From NCBI GenBank assembly GCA_002110485.1, contig MOWL01000035.1, positions 1 to 23,707 of the forward strand: DNA of 23,707 bases, in the 5' to 3' direction. The notes beneath the pieces were generated by a model, which was given only the letters and a program-made list of their open reading frames with translations, did no database searches and had not been told where the DNA came from. Source of the DNA: Emergomyces orientalis. Taxonomy: Eukaryota; Ascomycota; Eurotiomycetes; Onygenales; Ajellomycetaceae. Position 1 is the stretch's first letter. Every line of letters begins with the position of its first letter. A program made the position numbers and the translations under genes. Shown one piece after another: positions 9,020-19,395 of this stretch.

Positions 9020-9073
9020 GTGTATCGGCCCGGTAAGGACAACGCTGCCGCGGACGCCCTATCCCGCCGGGAC
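9020..9073 (+). other. CpG-rich unmutated island inside Gypsy-2 RNase H
   Basis: About eight CG dinucleotides fall within ~50 bp encoding VYRPGKDNAAADALSRRD, the conserved end of RNase H. There is none from 8581 to 9019 and none from 9074 to 9222. The edges are abrupt. Confidence 0.8.
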
Positions 9074-9217
9074 CAGGACCTACCAAGTGGCCAAGACAAT
9101 GAGAGACATGCCTACAGAGAATTTCAAATGCTACAGTCAGTTAAATACTTCTTGATAATTGATAGAAAGAGTCTGAAGAAGTCTTTCTCAGATGTTTCTC
9201 AACTCTCATGTGAACCT

Positions 9218-9222
9218 CAATC
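9218..9222. repeat. Copia-1 target-site duplication, left copy (CAATC)
   Basis: CAATC directly precedes the left LTR and is repeated at 14881-14885, directly after the right LTR. Five-base duplications are usual for copia integrases. Confidence 0.95.
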
Positions 9223-9321
9223 TGTCAGACCTATTCGTCCGGCTTAGTAATTCTCTCTCCACCATATATAACTCCGTAGCTAGCATACCCCTTTAATCAA
9301 TCAAGCATTGTACCTCCCACA
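9223..9321 (+). repeat. Copia-1 left (5') LTR, 99 bp
   Basis: Starts TGTCAGACC and ends CCTCCCACA. It contains a CCATATATAA box suitable for a TATA element. Relative to the right LTR it has three changes, all C-to-T or G-to-A and all at CpG or CpC. Confidence 0.96.
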
Positions 9322-9333
9322 GGTTATGAGACC
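9322..9333 (+). other. Copia-1 primer-binding site (Met-tRNA anticodon-arm type)
   Basis: GGTTATGAGACC begins immediately after the left LTR. Its complement, GGTCTCATAACC, has the CTCATAA anticodon loop of a CAU-anticodon tRNA-Met rather than a tRNA 3' CCA end. Priming by an internal half-tRNA is known for copia, Ty5 and Tca5. That this element uses it is inference. Confidence 0.7.
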
Positions 9334-9554
9334 TGTTTTGCACATAAAAAACTGTATATATGGGTTCCTTGTCAATAATAATCTTATTATATATTGCATT
9401 GCTTCATTTGATACGCCTTGGTGTTAAAATTGTCTTATTTTACACCATTCGGCGCGTTCTTAACCTCGTAGAGGGAAAACTCGTCAATTGACAATTAAGA
9501 ACACCCTGACAATTAGTATTGACAAGGACCTGATAATTAATGATATAGAAAACC
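9334..9554 (+). other. Copia-1 5' leader with a 12-bp inverted repeat
   Basis: This non-coding stretch between primer site and gag ATG contains TCCTTGTCAATA (9366-9377) and its exact reverse complement (9517-9528), enclosing ~139 nt. It also holds two copies of TGACAATTA (9489-9497, 9507-9515). A packaging or dimerisation structure is possible; nothing shows it directly. Confidence 0.6.
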
Positions 9555-12500
9555 ATGGCGGACCCATCCCGCCCACGTATGAACACCCGGTCGCAGTCCC
9601 GCATTGAGCCCACGGGCTCGGGGATTGGCGACGACCTTCCACACCGTTCCTCGTCTGCTCGCGGCCGGCTCCCAGGGGCCTTCGAGAGCTCCATTAACGA
9701 ACCCCCCATTACACCACATCACCCTGATACCGGCCTAAACACGGCTCCAACGACTGTGAGGCCGGCCCGATCCACCTGACGACTCGGCGAGCCTGAAAGG
9801 CACCTCAAGAGCGCCGATGAAGATGAGGGTGAAAACACCCCAGCATCTCAGGCCCCCATCTCTCATTCAGACCCCTATTCAGTTCGCCGTTTGGAGTATG
9901 AAACGGAGCGTGAGAGGCGCAAGGCCCTGAAGCTGCAGCTTTGCATAGAGGAGCTTCATGCTAGAACAGCAGCCACGCAGACAACCATCCCATTAACAAC
10001 GCCCGCGGCTCGGCCCGCTCCCACATGGGATCCCGAGCTCGGAGCTAGGCTGGAATATAACCTCTACGATCCCGATAGCCGCATTGGCAAGGCCATTGCC
10101 CAATTCAAGCAAGATGTGAAGAATATTGTCAAGCCAAACACACTAACAGGCACATCCAACTACACTGCCTGGAAGACCACGATGAAAGCGAGGCTCACGG
10201 ATGCACAATGTTGGGGTATAATAGAAAAGGAACAGGTTGAGGATCCCCTACAGGATCCTGAATGGGCTCCCTTCTGAGAGACAAGGAATTGTTGGCTATA
10301 TGCATTTCTTTCAAACTCATTGAGTGCAGCAATCAGGCCCCGGTTCATGAAAAATGATGAGAACAGAATAGTATACACTCTCTGATGTGTGATAGTGGAA
10401 GAATTTGCTATTCCAAAGACTCAACTGCGCCGCGAAGCTATATTAGAATTCACATCATTGAGTGACATGCAGGTTACTAATCTGCACACATTCTTTGATA
10501 AATTCCGAGCTGTTCTTATGAAATTGGAGATGGAAGACACAACCCCGCCAGATGCATGGTTGTTTGATACATTCTACTCTGCCCTTCCCAATATATGGTG
10601 GGACTATGTGCAAAAGAAAGTAGAGGAGGCTCAGACATCTAAATCAACACCTGTCACATTAGATGTACACTCATTGATGGAAGAGATCCGCTCGCGGTTG
10701 GACTCTTCTAAAGATAAGAAGACAACACAGTCAGCAAGCACAGCGGCGAATGCTGCTCAATCAGACTCACTGAACATGAATTCAAATGCGTCCCGAGGGG
10801 CCCGTTCTCGGGGTCAAGGACGTGGTGGCTCCCGTGGGGGCCGCGGAACCGGCATCCCGCCGACCTGCCCTCAATGTGAAAGGGCCCATTACGGCACATG
10901 TTGGCTAGCTAATCCCGATAGAGCTTCTGAGGACTGGAGGGCCGCCAATGCCGCGAGGATTAAGGAATTCAAGAAGAAGAGAGAAAAGGGCAAGAATAAG
11001 AATAAGAAGATTAATGAGAATCAATTAGCTATAACAGATGGCTCAGAGACCTTTCAAATGGCGAATCTCGCGGAAATCATTAATATACCTGCGTGTTTCG
11101 TAGAACCTCGTAAGGACTCTCTCACTATATGGGACAGCGGCGCAGGCTGTCATATAGTCTGCGATAGATCACATTTTTCGGCATTCTACAAGATTGACGG
11201 CCCGACCGTTCAGGTGGCCAATAAGGCCATCCTCAAGGTCCAGGGTGTCGGCATAGCTTCTATACCAGCCGGGGAGAGGTTGATTGAGTTTAACCATGTG
11301 TACTACGTACCCGGACTGTCAGCCAACCTCATTTCCGCTGGGCTCATGGAGCGCCAGGGCTATTCTCGCCGTGATATGCATATCGATGCCGGAAACTACT
11401 TTGAATTCTTGTCCCCTGTTGGCAGTGATGTGTTCTATGCCAACCTAGCTCCCAATAATATCTATGTCCTCTCCGATAACCCTCCAACATTTGAGGGTGT
11501 AATGAATGATGTGAAACTCAGTGAAACTGCATATCTCGCAGTTCCGAAACCGAAGACTATTTCAACAGAATATGATCCTAATGCTGCCTCCCTCGGCCCG
11601 TTCAGCCGGGAGGAGATTGAACATCTAATTAACCCAAAGGACCCCGATACTGACTCCTTCGTGGTGTCCCCACCGGCTCGCCTACCTGCTATCGTCCCGA
11701 AGCAGCTCTCTATTGATGAGTGGCACCGCCGGCTAGGCCATATTGGCCAAGATAATATAATAAAGATGGCCAGGGATCCGCGTTTCGGGATCGCTATTAT
11801 CGGCCCGAGAAAGCTCTCCTTCTGTGTCACATGTGTAAAATCCAAGCAAAAACGTGCATCCTACAAGAATGCACCACTGCGCAGAGCCACCCGCAAAGCT
11901 CTTAAGATATGGGTGGATGTCTTCGGCGGAGGTGACACTCTTGAGACAGGGGATAACATCTTCTCATATGCAGGCAAGAAGCTTGCAATGGTCATTACTG
12001 AAAATGCAACAAGAATGAGATGGATATTCCTTCTGGAATGCAAGGATGAGATGTTAAAATATATGCGGACTTTCAATCAATTCATTAAAAATCTTCTTGG
12101 GCGTGGCGTAGCAATCATACACTCTGACCGCGGAGAGTTGAATTCAAATGCAGCCTCTGCCTACATGCTCAGTGAGGGCATTAAATGGGAGCCAACTCCT
12201 CCTCACACCCCTCAACAAGATGGTGTATCTGAACGTTCCGTCGGTTTGATCATTGAAAGGGCCCGATCACTATTAATAGATTCCTCGGCCCCCGCGAAGA
12301 TGTGGGGTGAAGCCGTCATTGCGGCTACAGAGCTTCTTAATCTCATGCCAACCTCAACAGTCTTATATGGGGGCGTAGAGAGCGCGGACCCGAAACCAAC
12401 CACTCCCTATGAGGCATGGCTAGGAGCTCTACCATCGGCACGCGGCATACGCCCCTGGGGCTGTAAGGCATTTCTAAAAATAGTGCCCAAACCTATTAAT

Positions 12501-14660
12501 AAGATGGCTCCCCGCTGTATGGAGCTAATATTTGTGGGCTATGATGGGTTCACGAATTATCGACTGGTTGACCCCTCCAACGGGCGTCTATATATATCCA
12601 AAGACGTCATATTCCAGAAGGATCTGCACCTGGCGGACCCATCGGCACCCCCCGCTCGGGATCCCAAGGCCCTACCAACGGCGGCCCGACAGGCGGCTGC
12701 AGCGATTCCTTCGGCTACCCCGAATCTAAATATAACCTCAATCTCCACCCCTACGGGCACTGAATCTAATCTCTTTATTGAAGATGAAATCCAACCAGAT
12801 CGTCCACTTTTCTTGAAACTGACAAATAACTGGTGGATTGATTATGAAATTACAGCGAGGATTCCAATCTTTTTGGTGCAGAATGCACCTACTTCTTCAG
12901 AATCTGAGCTAGAGATGAACACTACATTCCCCACAAACCTAGTCACCCTTCTGACTGCAGAGAATGCGGCCTCAGTGAGAGAGGCCTCAGTGAGGGACAA
13001 CCCCGAAGACCTTCCTGAGGATCCCGAGATCATTGAGCTCCCGATTCCAAAAAACCTCACGCGTGCCAGGGCTTCCCCCGAATGGAAGTACTATTATCAT
13101 GCATGTGTTAAAGAGGTTAATCGTTTAAAACAAATAGGTGCATGGCGGCTAGTGGAAAGAACCCCTGACATGTCCGTACTTCGCGGCCAATGGGTGTTCG
13201 ATAAGAAAATTAATAATATGGGCAAGGTTACCCGATATAGGGCCCGCTGGGTCGTATGTGGGAACTATCAAGAGAAGGGGGTTAATTACTCCAGAACCTT
13301 CGCCCCTGTTGTATCCGCTTTCACATTCTGAGCTCTCATGGCGATCTCGGCATCCCGAGACTGGCATGTTCTTCAAATCGATATGGTGACTGCGTTCCTA
13401 AACGCTCAGCTGCCGCAAAATGAGCGTGTATATATGCATCAACCTGCTGGCTTCAAGGAGGGCCGCGGCGACCTAGTCTGTGAGTTAATACAGGGCCTCT
13501 ACGGGCTCAAGCAGGCCGCTCTTTTGTGGTATGAAGAACTGCGTAAAATGCTTCTAAGAACAGGCTTTCATGTTAGCCCATATGACGCTGGGTTATTCAT
13601 TAATGACGCCCGGAAAGTCTATATAACAGTATATGTGGACGACGTGCGCCTATATGGCCCGAATGTTGAAGATTTGAATTGGGCCAAGGCCGAAATAGCC
13701 AATAATTATGAGATCAAGGATGTAGGGGACTCTAACCACTACTTGAGCATGAAGATTGAGAGAGGCTCAGATTCTCTCACACTCTCTCAACCCCTATTTG
13801 TGAAGAACCTATTAGAAGAGTTCTCTATGAAGAACTGTCATCCCACAACTACCCTCATGGAGCAGAACATTGACTTCATGAATGATAATGAGGAACCTAT
13901 TGTCTACACAGCAGAATTTACTCTATGCTTCTATCAATCGGGCGTAGGATCTCTGCAGTATTTGGCAGCCAACACATGTCTGAATGTTAGCTTTGCGGCG
14001 GGCTTTCTCGGCCGATTTAGCTCGCGTCCTATATCGAAGAATTGGGCGGCATTTAAGCGTACACTTCGCTATTTACAGGGCTCTGCCGATGACGGAATAA
14101 CCTACTACAAGAATGCGGACATAGAACCCGTAGTGCATGCCGATGCCGATTGGGCGGGCAGGGACCCGGGTTCCCGATCAACCACTGGCTATATCATATA
14201 TATGGCCGGAGGCCCCATTGCGTGGCGTAGCTGCAAGCAGACAGGGGTCTCCAAATCATCTACAGAGGCCGAATATATTGCTTCTTCGGAGGCCGCCTAT
14301 GAGCTCGTTCATCTTCGGGAGCTCTTAGAGGATGCCGGCTTCGTCCCGTCCCGCAGAAATAACCTCGATGCCGAAGATTGCCCCATTCCCTCAATAGCCA
14401 ATGGCCTGGCATGCACTATCCATGCCGATAATAAGTCTGCCATAGAGCTATCTTCTAGCGAGACCATTCCACGCCGCTTGAAACATATAGAGGTTCGGTT
14501 CCATATTCTTCAGGATCTCACACGTAAGGGAGAGATCTCGGTCCGATACATTCCATCCACTGAGAATGCGGCGGATGGTCTAACCAAGCCACTGGGGCCA
14601 CTAAAATATATGCATTGGAAGGAGCTTATTAAAATGAGAAAGAAAGGGGTTCTAGTTTGA
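9555..14660 (+). pseudogene. Copia-1 Gag-Pol polyprotein, one frame with four TGA stops
   Basis: A single frame of about 1,701 codons starts at AACCATGG (good Kozak context) and ends with TGA at 14658. There is no frameshift. Four internal stops, all TGA, lie at 9777, 10275, 10383 and 13329. Domains in order: Gag; a short CCHC-like knuckle (CPQCERAHYGTC, ~10865); protease (WDSGAGCH, D codon 11132); the integrase zinc finger (H..H..CVTC); and catalytic integrase with D in VDVFG, D in HSDRGE (12125) and E in VSERSVG. Reverse transcriptase follows (AFLNA, YGLKQA, YVDD at ~13632-13643), then copia RNase H (HADADWAG, STEAEY, ADNKSA). Undoing the four stops by single transitions (TGG or CGA) would leave a full-length frame. 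In this state the copy makes no complete polyprotein unless TGA is read through. Confidence 0.93.
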
Positions 14661-14781
14661 AGAATATGTTGGGAACTGGTTTTTTAACTGTCTTGTTTTT
14701 CCAGTTAATTTTGTACATATACATAGAAGGAGGGCCTATTTCGTATGCAGCACTATGTAGTGATACTATGGTGAGTGGGGG
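14661..14781 (+). other. Copia-1 3' untranslated region with polypurine tract
   Basis: Between the polyprotein stop and the right LTR. It ends in GTGAGTGGGGG (14771-14781), directly abutting the LTR, as expected for the plus-strand primer. A small stem (AACTGG 14674-14679 with CCAGTT 14701-14706) lies upstream. Confidence 0.75.
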
Positions 14782-14880
14782 TGTCGGACCTATCCGTCCG
14801 GCTTAGTAATTCTCTCTCCACCATATATAACTCCGTAGCTAGCATACCCCTTTAATCAATCAAGCATCGTACCTCCCACA
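14782..14880 (+). repeat. Copia-1 right (3') LTR, 99 bp
   Basis: Starts TGTCGGACC and ends CCTCCCACA. It is the less mutated copy, retaining CG or CC at all three positions where the left LTR differs. At 99 bp these are very short LTRs. Confidence 0.96.
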
Positions 14881-14885
14881 CAATC
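14881..14885. repeat. Copia-1 target-site duplication, right copy (CAATC)
   Basis: Identical to 9218-9222. It marks the point where Gypsy-2 resumes. Confidence 0.95.
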
Positions 14886-15598
14886 TGTTAGTGCAGTGTC
14901 AATTACAGTATCAGCCCTGCTTATAGAAGAATGCACCCTCACTGAAGAATGAGCTCAGACTAAAAAGAATAATAACACACTCAAGAAACTGAAACAGATT
15001 ATTCACAGCAGTTTTCAGAAGTTCTTTTCATGATTAAAAATCAAGGTTTCAGTGACAGAATGTAGTATTGAAAATGAATATCTCTACTTTAGAGAATGAA
15101 AGTGAGTTCCAGACTTTAAACCTCTACAGATCAGAATACTACAGAAAATTCATGATTCAGTGATAATAAAACACCTCAGATGAGAGGTCATGTACTGAAT
15201 TCTTGTCTGAGACTACTTTTGATTTAACTGTGCTCAAGATGTGAGAATCTTCACTCACAATTGTGACATTTGTAGAACAAACACAGCATGAAAGAAGTGT
15301 TGACATGGCCTGCTAAAGTCTCTGCTCATATCAGATTAAATATGAAGAGAAATCTCCATTGACTTCATTATGAAACTTTCAGAGTCTGATGAATTCACTA
15401 ATATCATGGTGATTACAGATCATCTGAGCAAGAGCATGATAATTGAACCCTGTAAGAAAATAGACACTGAGACACTAGCTGATGTCTTTATCAACTGCTT
15501 CTATAGAAAGCATGGTGTGCTGTCAGCTATAGTCTCAGACCATGAAATGCAGTTTGTTGAGACTCTTTGATTATATGTATACAAGAAGTTAGATGTTA
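14886..15598 (+). pseudogene. Gypsy-2 integrase, heavily mutated (continuation)
   Basis: Same frame as 8545-9222 once Copia-1 is removed. It shows the HHCC zinc finger (IHDS..IKH...HNCDICRTN) and the start of the catalytic core (EISIDFIMKL with the first Asp; FTNIMVITDHLSKSMI; HGVLSAIVSDHEMQF with the second Asp). The frame has 13 stops: twelve TGA and one TAA, with no TAG and no frameshift. Several replace tryptophans expected in the family. The sequence ends abruptly in KKLDV at 15598, where the Copia-2 LTR begins. The rest of integrase is not found on the far side of Copia-2. Confidence 0.87.
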
Positions 15599-15928
15599 TG
15601 AGAGATTTTTAAATGGTAGAATGTTCGCGTACGAATGAAAAAGTGAAGTTAAAAATTGAATTTTTTGGGCTCCCCCCTCTTCCATATCTACAGGTTTTCC
15701 ACGGCTTTTTATAACCATGAATCTCTCACTAGCTATATTACAAAATATGCCCATATAGGGGCATGTTACATACAATAATCAATAGTCTGTCATATACCAA
15801 ATGAAATATCCAAATTAGGTGGAAACTAGGAGAAAAATAACGATAGTAGATGGAGTGGCGTATTTGGTGGAGATTTGAATGGTTCGATGCATCCGTTTGG
15901 CGCTTGATTAATAATCAGGTGTTTGACA
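15599..15928 (-). repeat. Copia-2 3' LTR (left copy), 330 bp
   Basis: On the plus strand it runs from TGAGAGATTT to GTTTGACA. It matches the right copy except for three clean single-base changes (15702, 15728, 15842; all at CpG), a rearranged C/T tract around 15671-15683 and single-base indels. Confidence 0.94.
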
Positions 15929-15940
15929 TACCCCCTCACC
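15929..15940 (-). other. Copia-2 polypurine tract
   Basis: Minus strand GGTGAGGGGGTA directly precedes the 3' LTR. It resembles the Copia-1 tract GTGAGTGGGGG. Confidence 0.65.
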
Positions 15941-15994
15941 AAATGAGCCGCATATAAGCAGTAGTATAAGGAAAAATGAATGAATGGTGATTTT

Positions 15995-17284
15995 TTAGCG
16001 AATCTGAGCACTAATATCAGTTAAACCAAGCATTTGTATGAATTCGGCGTGTTTTTGACCTCCAAGAGGCTTGGTCATTCCGTCGGCAATCATCGAATTG
16101 GTATCCACCCATTGGATAGCTAGTCGCCCGGCGGCTACTTGCTCACGGAGCCAGTGGTTATGGATGTCAACATGACGTAGCTTGGTTGCTAATTGAGGTG
16201 CTGCGGCGGTTAGGAGACGGATAGTCTGCCGATTATCATTATGAATGACGAGCTGGCACTGTGTATTCAAACCAAGCTGTTTGAAGACTCGATCCCACCA
16301 TATAGTCTCTTTTGCTGCAGTGGATAGAGCAAGAAGTTCAGATTCTGTAGAGAACGTGCTCACAGATCATTGTTTGAATGACTTTCAATCAATCACTCCT
16401 CCAAATAAGGAGAATATCATGCCGTGGGTACTCCGGCGTGTAGTCGGGTCATCAGCAAATGCTGCATCCGCGTGGATGATGAAATCTGGGGTAGACGAGT
16501 TAGGCGCGGGAGCTGCGTATTCAATCGCCAGATGGCGCGTTTGATTAGCGAATGCAATTACTCGGTCAATTAGATCACGGTGTTGAGGGCCCGGATTCTT
16601 CATAAAATCAGCTAGGGCGCTAGCGGCGTATGCGAGATCCGGCCTCGTTCCGACAGCAGGGTAGATTAGTGATCCCATTCGGCATTGGTAGGCGTGGATC
16701 TCTTGTGGGGATGCCACACCATCGTATGGGCGTAGGTCTTCCTTAGGCAATGGCATTTGATAGCGAGTTAGACGTTCTAGGTTAAATTTAACAGCTATTT
16801 TAGTCATATAGCTGTCCTGGCATAACCAGAGCTTGTGTTCGTGGCGGTCTCGAAGGATATGAATCCCGAGGAACCAGTTCAAATTTCCCATATCTCGTAG
16901 GTTGTACGCGGATGTGAGATTTTGTTTGAAATGTTCAAACTCTGCATGGTGATCTCTATGATACAGAACCACAATATCATCAACATAGAAGAACACTGTA
17001 AGCTTTTCACTAGTGTAGAGACATGGCTCCTCACTAATTGAATGTAAACCTAGCTTTCGAAGCTGGGATCCGAGCTCGTTATTCCATAAAAGAGGGGACT
17101 CAGGTAATCCGTATAGAGCTCTCTTTAGAAGAAGATATCGGCCAGGGCAGCTATATCCTTGAGCTGGCATGACATAAACAGTGTGCTTGATTCGGGCGTT
17201 TAAGAAGGCGTTAACGGCGTCAAATTGATGTGCTTCAAAATCAAATGCCGCAGTGATTGCCATGAGAACATGGAAGACTTTCAT
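15995..17284 (-). pseudogene. Copia-2 reverse transcriptase and RNase H, two TGA stops
   Basis: Two same-frame segments (17284-16385 and 16363-15995) form the copia reverse transcriptase and RNase H. Visible motifs are QFDAVNAFLNA, YGLPESPLLW, FYVDDIVVLY (catalytic YVDD near 16975-16990), MGSLIYPAVGTRPDLAYA, IIHADAAFADD and STFSTESELLAL. The linking segment holds two TGA codons at positions where Trp is usual (IDxKSFKQxSV). The tail TKPLGGQKHAEFIQMLGL closes the polyprotein. Confidence 0.88.
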
Positions 17285-17289
17285 TGCTA

Positions 17290-19395
17290 AAGTGGATGAA
17301 TAGGTCTCTGATACTTCATTATATGAGAGATCACCTCTGACAACTAATCTTGCTTTGAATTTGACTAGATAACCATCTGTATCAAATTTGTAGGTGTATA
17401 TTCATATCATGGGTAGGCTTGGACTTCGGATTGAGAAGGGATTTCAACCTCCTGCCAGCATTGACATGCTTCAAGAGCTTTATACTCAAGGTCTGCGGCT
17501 ATTCGCCATTCTCTGGCGTAGGGGTGTTTCATAGCCGCGTTCCAACCCACGTGGTGGCGGGGGCAGCGTAATCCCTATGGATCTTAGGCAGGTCTGGAGG
17601 TTTCAATGATGTGGGTTCGGTTGATATGCTGTTCGCGAACGCAGTGTAAAAAGCAGTATATGACTCTGCACTTGTGACATATGCAAAGGCTCGGTCCTTG
17701 TTCAGCTTCCGTTTTCTTTTATCACTGACTATGTTAGAAGGTGAGATTTGACTGTGTATTTTGCATCTTGAAGCATTTTGGAATGGTAAGATTCTGTAGT
17801 GAGCTATCAAGTGATTCCATTAATTGATTTGATGAATCATCAATTGTGGGGAATTCACTAGTTGGAGTTTTCCATGATCTCGGACGAGATCTCGGCTTCG
17901 GGAAAGCTGCCAGGTGTTGGCATATCATGGCCATTTGGGCTAATTATAGGCACACTAGGCAGCAGAGGTGTTGGCTCCGGACGTGAGAGGGCTCTTCGGG
18001 CGTTGAATCCTCCGTGGGCGGATCGGCAGATTTTGCTGTGGGTGGCCCGTGCTCTGAAACCCCTGCGGGTTTTTGAACCGCTGGTGTCATATAGAATAGT
18101 GAATCCTCGATTTCTCCAACCTTTTCCTCATCTGTTTCGTTAGCTATCCTGAGCTGAATCCCATTAGTAGTGGGTATAATAGACTCTAGTACATTCTCAT
18201 CTGGCAGATTTAGAGGGTCAAAGAAGATATTTTCATCAAATAGAACATCACGAGATTCAACAATCTCATTTGACTGTGGGAGCCAGATTTGGAAAATGTT
18301 AGTTGAAGAGTAGTCAATTAAGAATCCAATCTTAGCTCTCGCGGCAAGCTTCAACATTTTTGGCATCTTTTTATTTAGTACATATGCCTTGCACTCATAT
18401 GCCCGTAGATGTGAGAGTTCTGAACTTTTAATGATATCAGCATCTTGTGTATATTCAACTAGGACTCGGTTCGGGGACTTCCAGTTTAATGCCCGTGTGG
18501 GCGTTCAATTAGTAGGTATGGCCTGCCTCAGCAATCTCGGGCCAGAGGTTATGTGGGAATCTAGCTGCTATTCGCAATGTTCGTGTGGCTTTAATAATCA
18601 TACCCCCTGAGCGTTCTGCGAGCCCGTTCTGCTCTGGTGTATAGGGTGCTGAACGCTCTACAAGAATTCCTTCATCACAGATCCATTGCTCAAACATGGA
18701 GAATAGAGATTTTTCCCCATCTGTGTGAAGTTTGAGAACATCTATATCCATCTGTTTCTTGATTATAAGAATAGTATTCTTTATAAATTCAAAGGATTCA
18801 GATTTCTTTTTCATGCATCCAATTCTATGAAGGTGGGTGTTGGATCGTAGAGATGTGCAATATATTTGAGACCATTGTAGAATTCCTCAATGTGGATTAT
18901 ATCAAAATGTAGAATTTTGAATGGGTGGCTCCCGCGGCTCATCAGTCTTCAGGACACAATGCTATGCATCTTGCCAAGCCTGCAGGCTTCACAGTCTGCC
19001 GTTTCAGCCTGTTAGTGAGCTTGGTTCCAGTGATCTCTATCGGAGGTGATTCAAGAACTTCCGGGCCAGCGTGTTGCCAGGCGTGTATGCCATAGGTTAG
19101 TAGTGGCTGGGATCGGTGGCCTGGGTAGTGCAGATCGTACTGCGAATGCTGTGTCTTTGATATTCAGACTATTCTTGATAATAGGGTTATACTCGAGGAC
19201 ATATTTCTCATGGACATAGGTTAAATTGAATTTAGCAACTCATTCACTGTTGACTATAGTAAGATTGAGTTCATCAATCCCTAGACCTTTCTTTTGAAGA
19301 AAGGGGAGGCAGCGATATTTATATGAAAGTTAGAGATGTATGCCAACATTAAGTAGAAGTATGCGTTTTACCCCCTTAGATGAATTGACATTGAT
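17290..19395 (-). pseudogene. Copia-2 integrase and linker to reverse transcriptase, with stops and frameshifts
   Basis: This continues the Gag-protease frame. It carries a GAG-pre-integrase segment (LWHTRLA..., CEACRLGKMH) and then the integrase core, with catalytic Asp in LHFDIIHI (codon 18901-18903), Asp in LHTDGE (18718-18720) and Glu in EQNGLAERSGG. Stops are mostly TGA. A one-base shift near 18815 and a compensating shift near 18505 bracket the core. A conserved C-terminal stretch (LAARAKIGFLIDYSS, DVLFDENIFF) follows. Downstream, the frame towards reverse transcriptase is broken several times; motifs such as WNAAMKHPYAREWRIA near 17520 are still readable. Confidence 0.82.

Larger units (their letters stand above)
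8545..9222 (+). pseudogene. Gypsy-2: end of reverse transcriptase and RNase H, heavily mutated
   Basis: One reading frame encodes a Ty3/gypsy RNase H region. It includes the connection sequence (a TELIKK motif), then HETVVETDFSDY (catalytic Asp), NYEIHDKKLLAVIRCL, KFKIITDYKNLEYF and FELVYRPGKDNAAADALSRR. The frame is broken by TGA at about 8614 and at 8879, and TAA near 8957. Expected Pro, Ser, Gly and Asp codons have become Leu, Phe, Glu and Asn, all by C-to-T or G-to-A. From 8581 to about 8940 I see no CC, GG or CG dinucleotide at all. A short CpG-rich island at 9020-9073 escapes this. Copia-1 interrupts the frame at 9222/9223 and it resumes at 14886. Confidence 0.85.
9223..14880 (+). mobile_element. 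Copia-1: complete Ty1/copia retrotransposon inserted in Gypsy-2
   Basis: The element is 5,658 bp with 99-bp LTRs beginning TGTC and ending CACA, flanked by the perfect 5-bp target duplication CAATC (9218-9222 and 14881-14885). Next to the left LTR is a primer-binding site matching a Met-tRNA anticodon arm; next to the right LTR is a G-rich purine tract. One frame codes Gag, protease, integrase, reverse transcriptase and RNase H in copia order. Removing the element plus one target copy (5,663 bp) restores the Gypsy-2 frame exactly. The LTRs differ at 3 of 99 positions. Confidence 0.97.

Noticed and set aside
11462..12403. Several minus-strand frames across Copia-1 integrase.
   Set aside because: Antisense shadows of the polyprotein.
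9777..13331. TGA might be a sense codon (Trp) in this genome or be read through, since all Copia-1 stops are TGA.
   Set aside because: TGG is used freely for Trp in the same ORFs, some TGA positions suit Arg (CGA) rather than Trp, the younger Gypsy-1 has no internal TGA, and the pattern coincides with loss of CC and CG. Mutation explains it better.
14751..14762. Near-palindrome CACTATGTAGTG in the Copia-1 3' region.
   Set aside because: Only 5-bp arms with a 2-base centre; too short to form a convincing hairpin.
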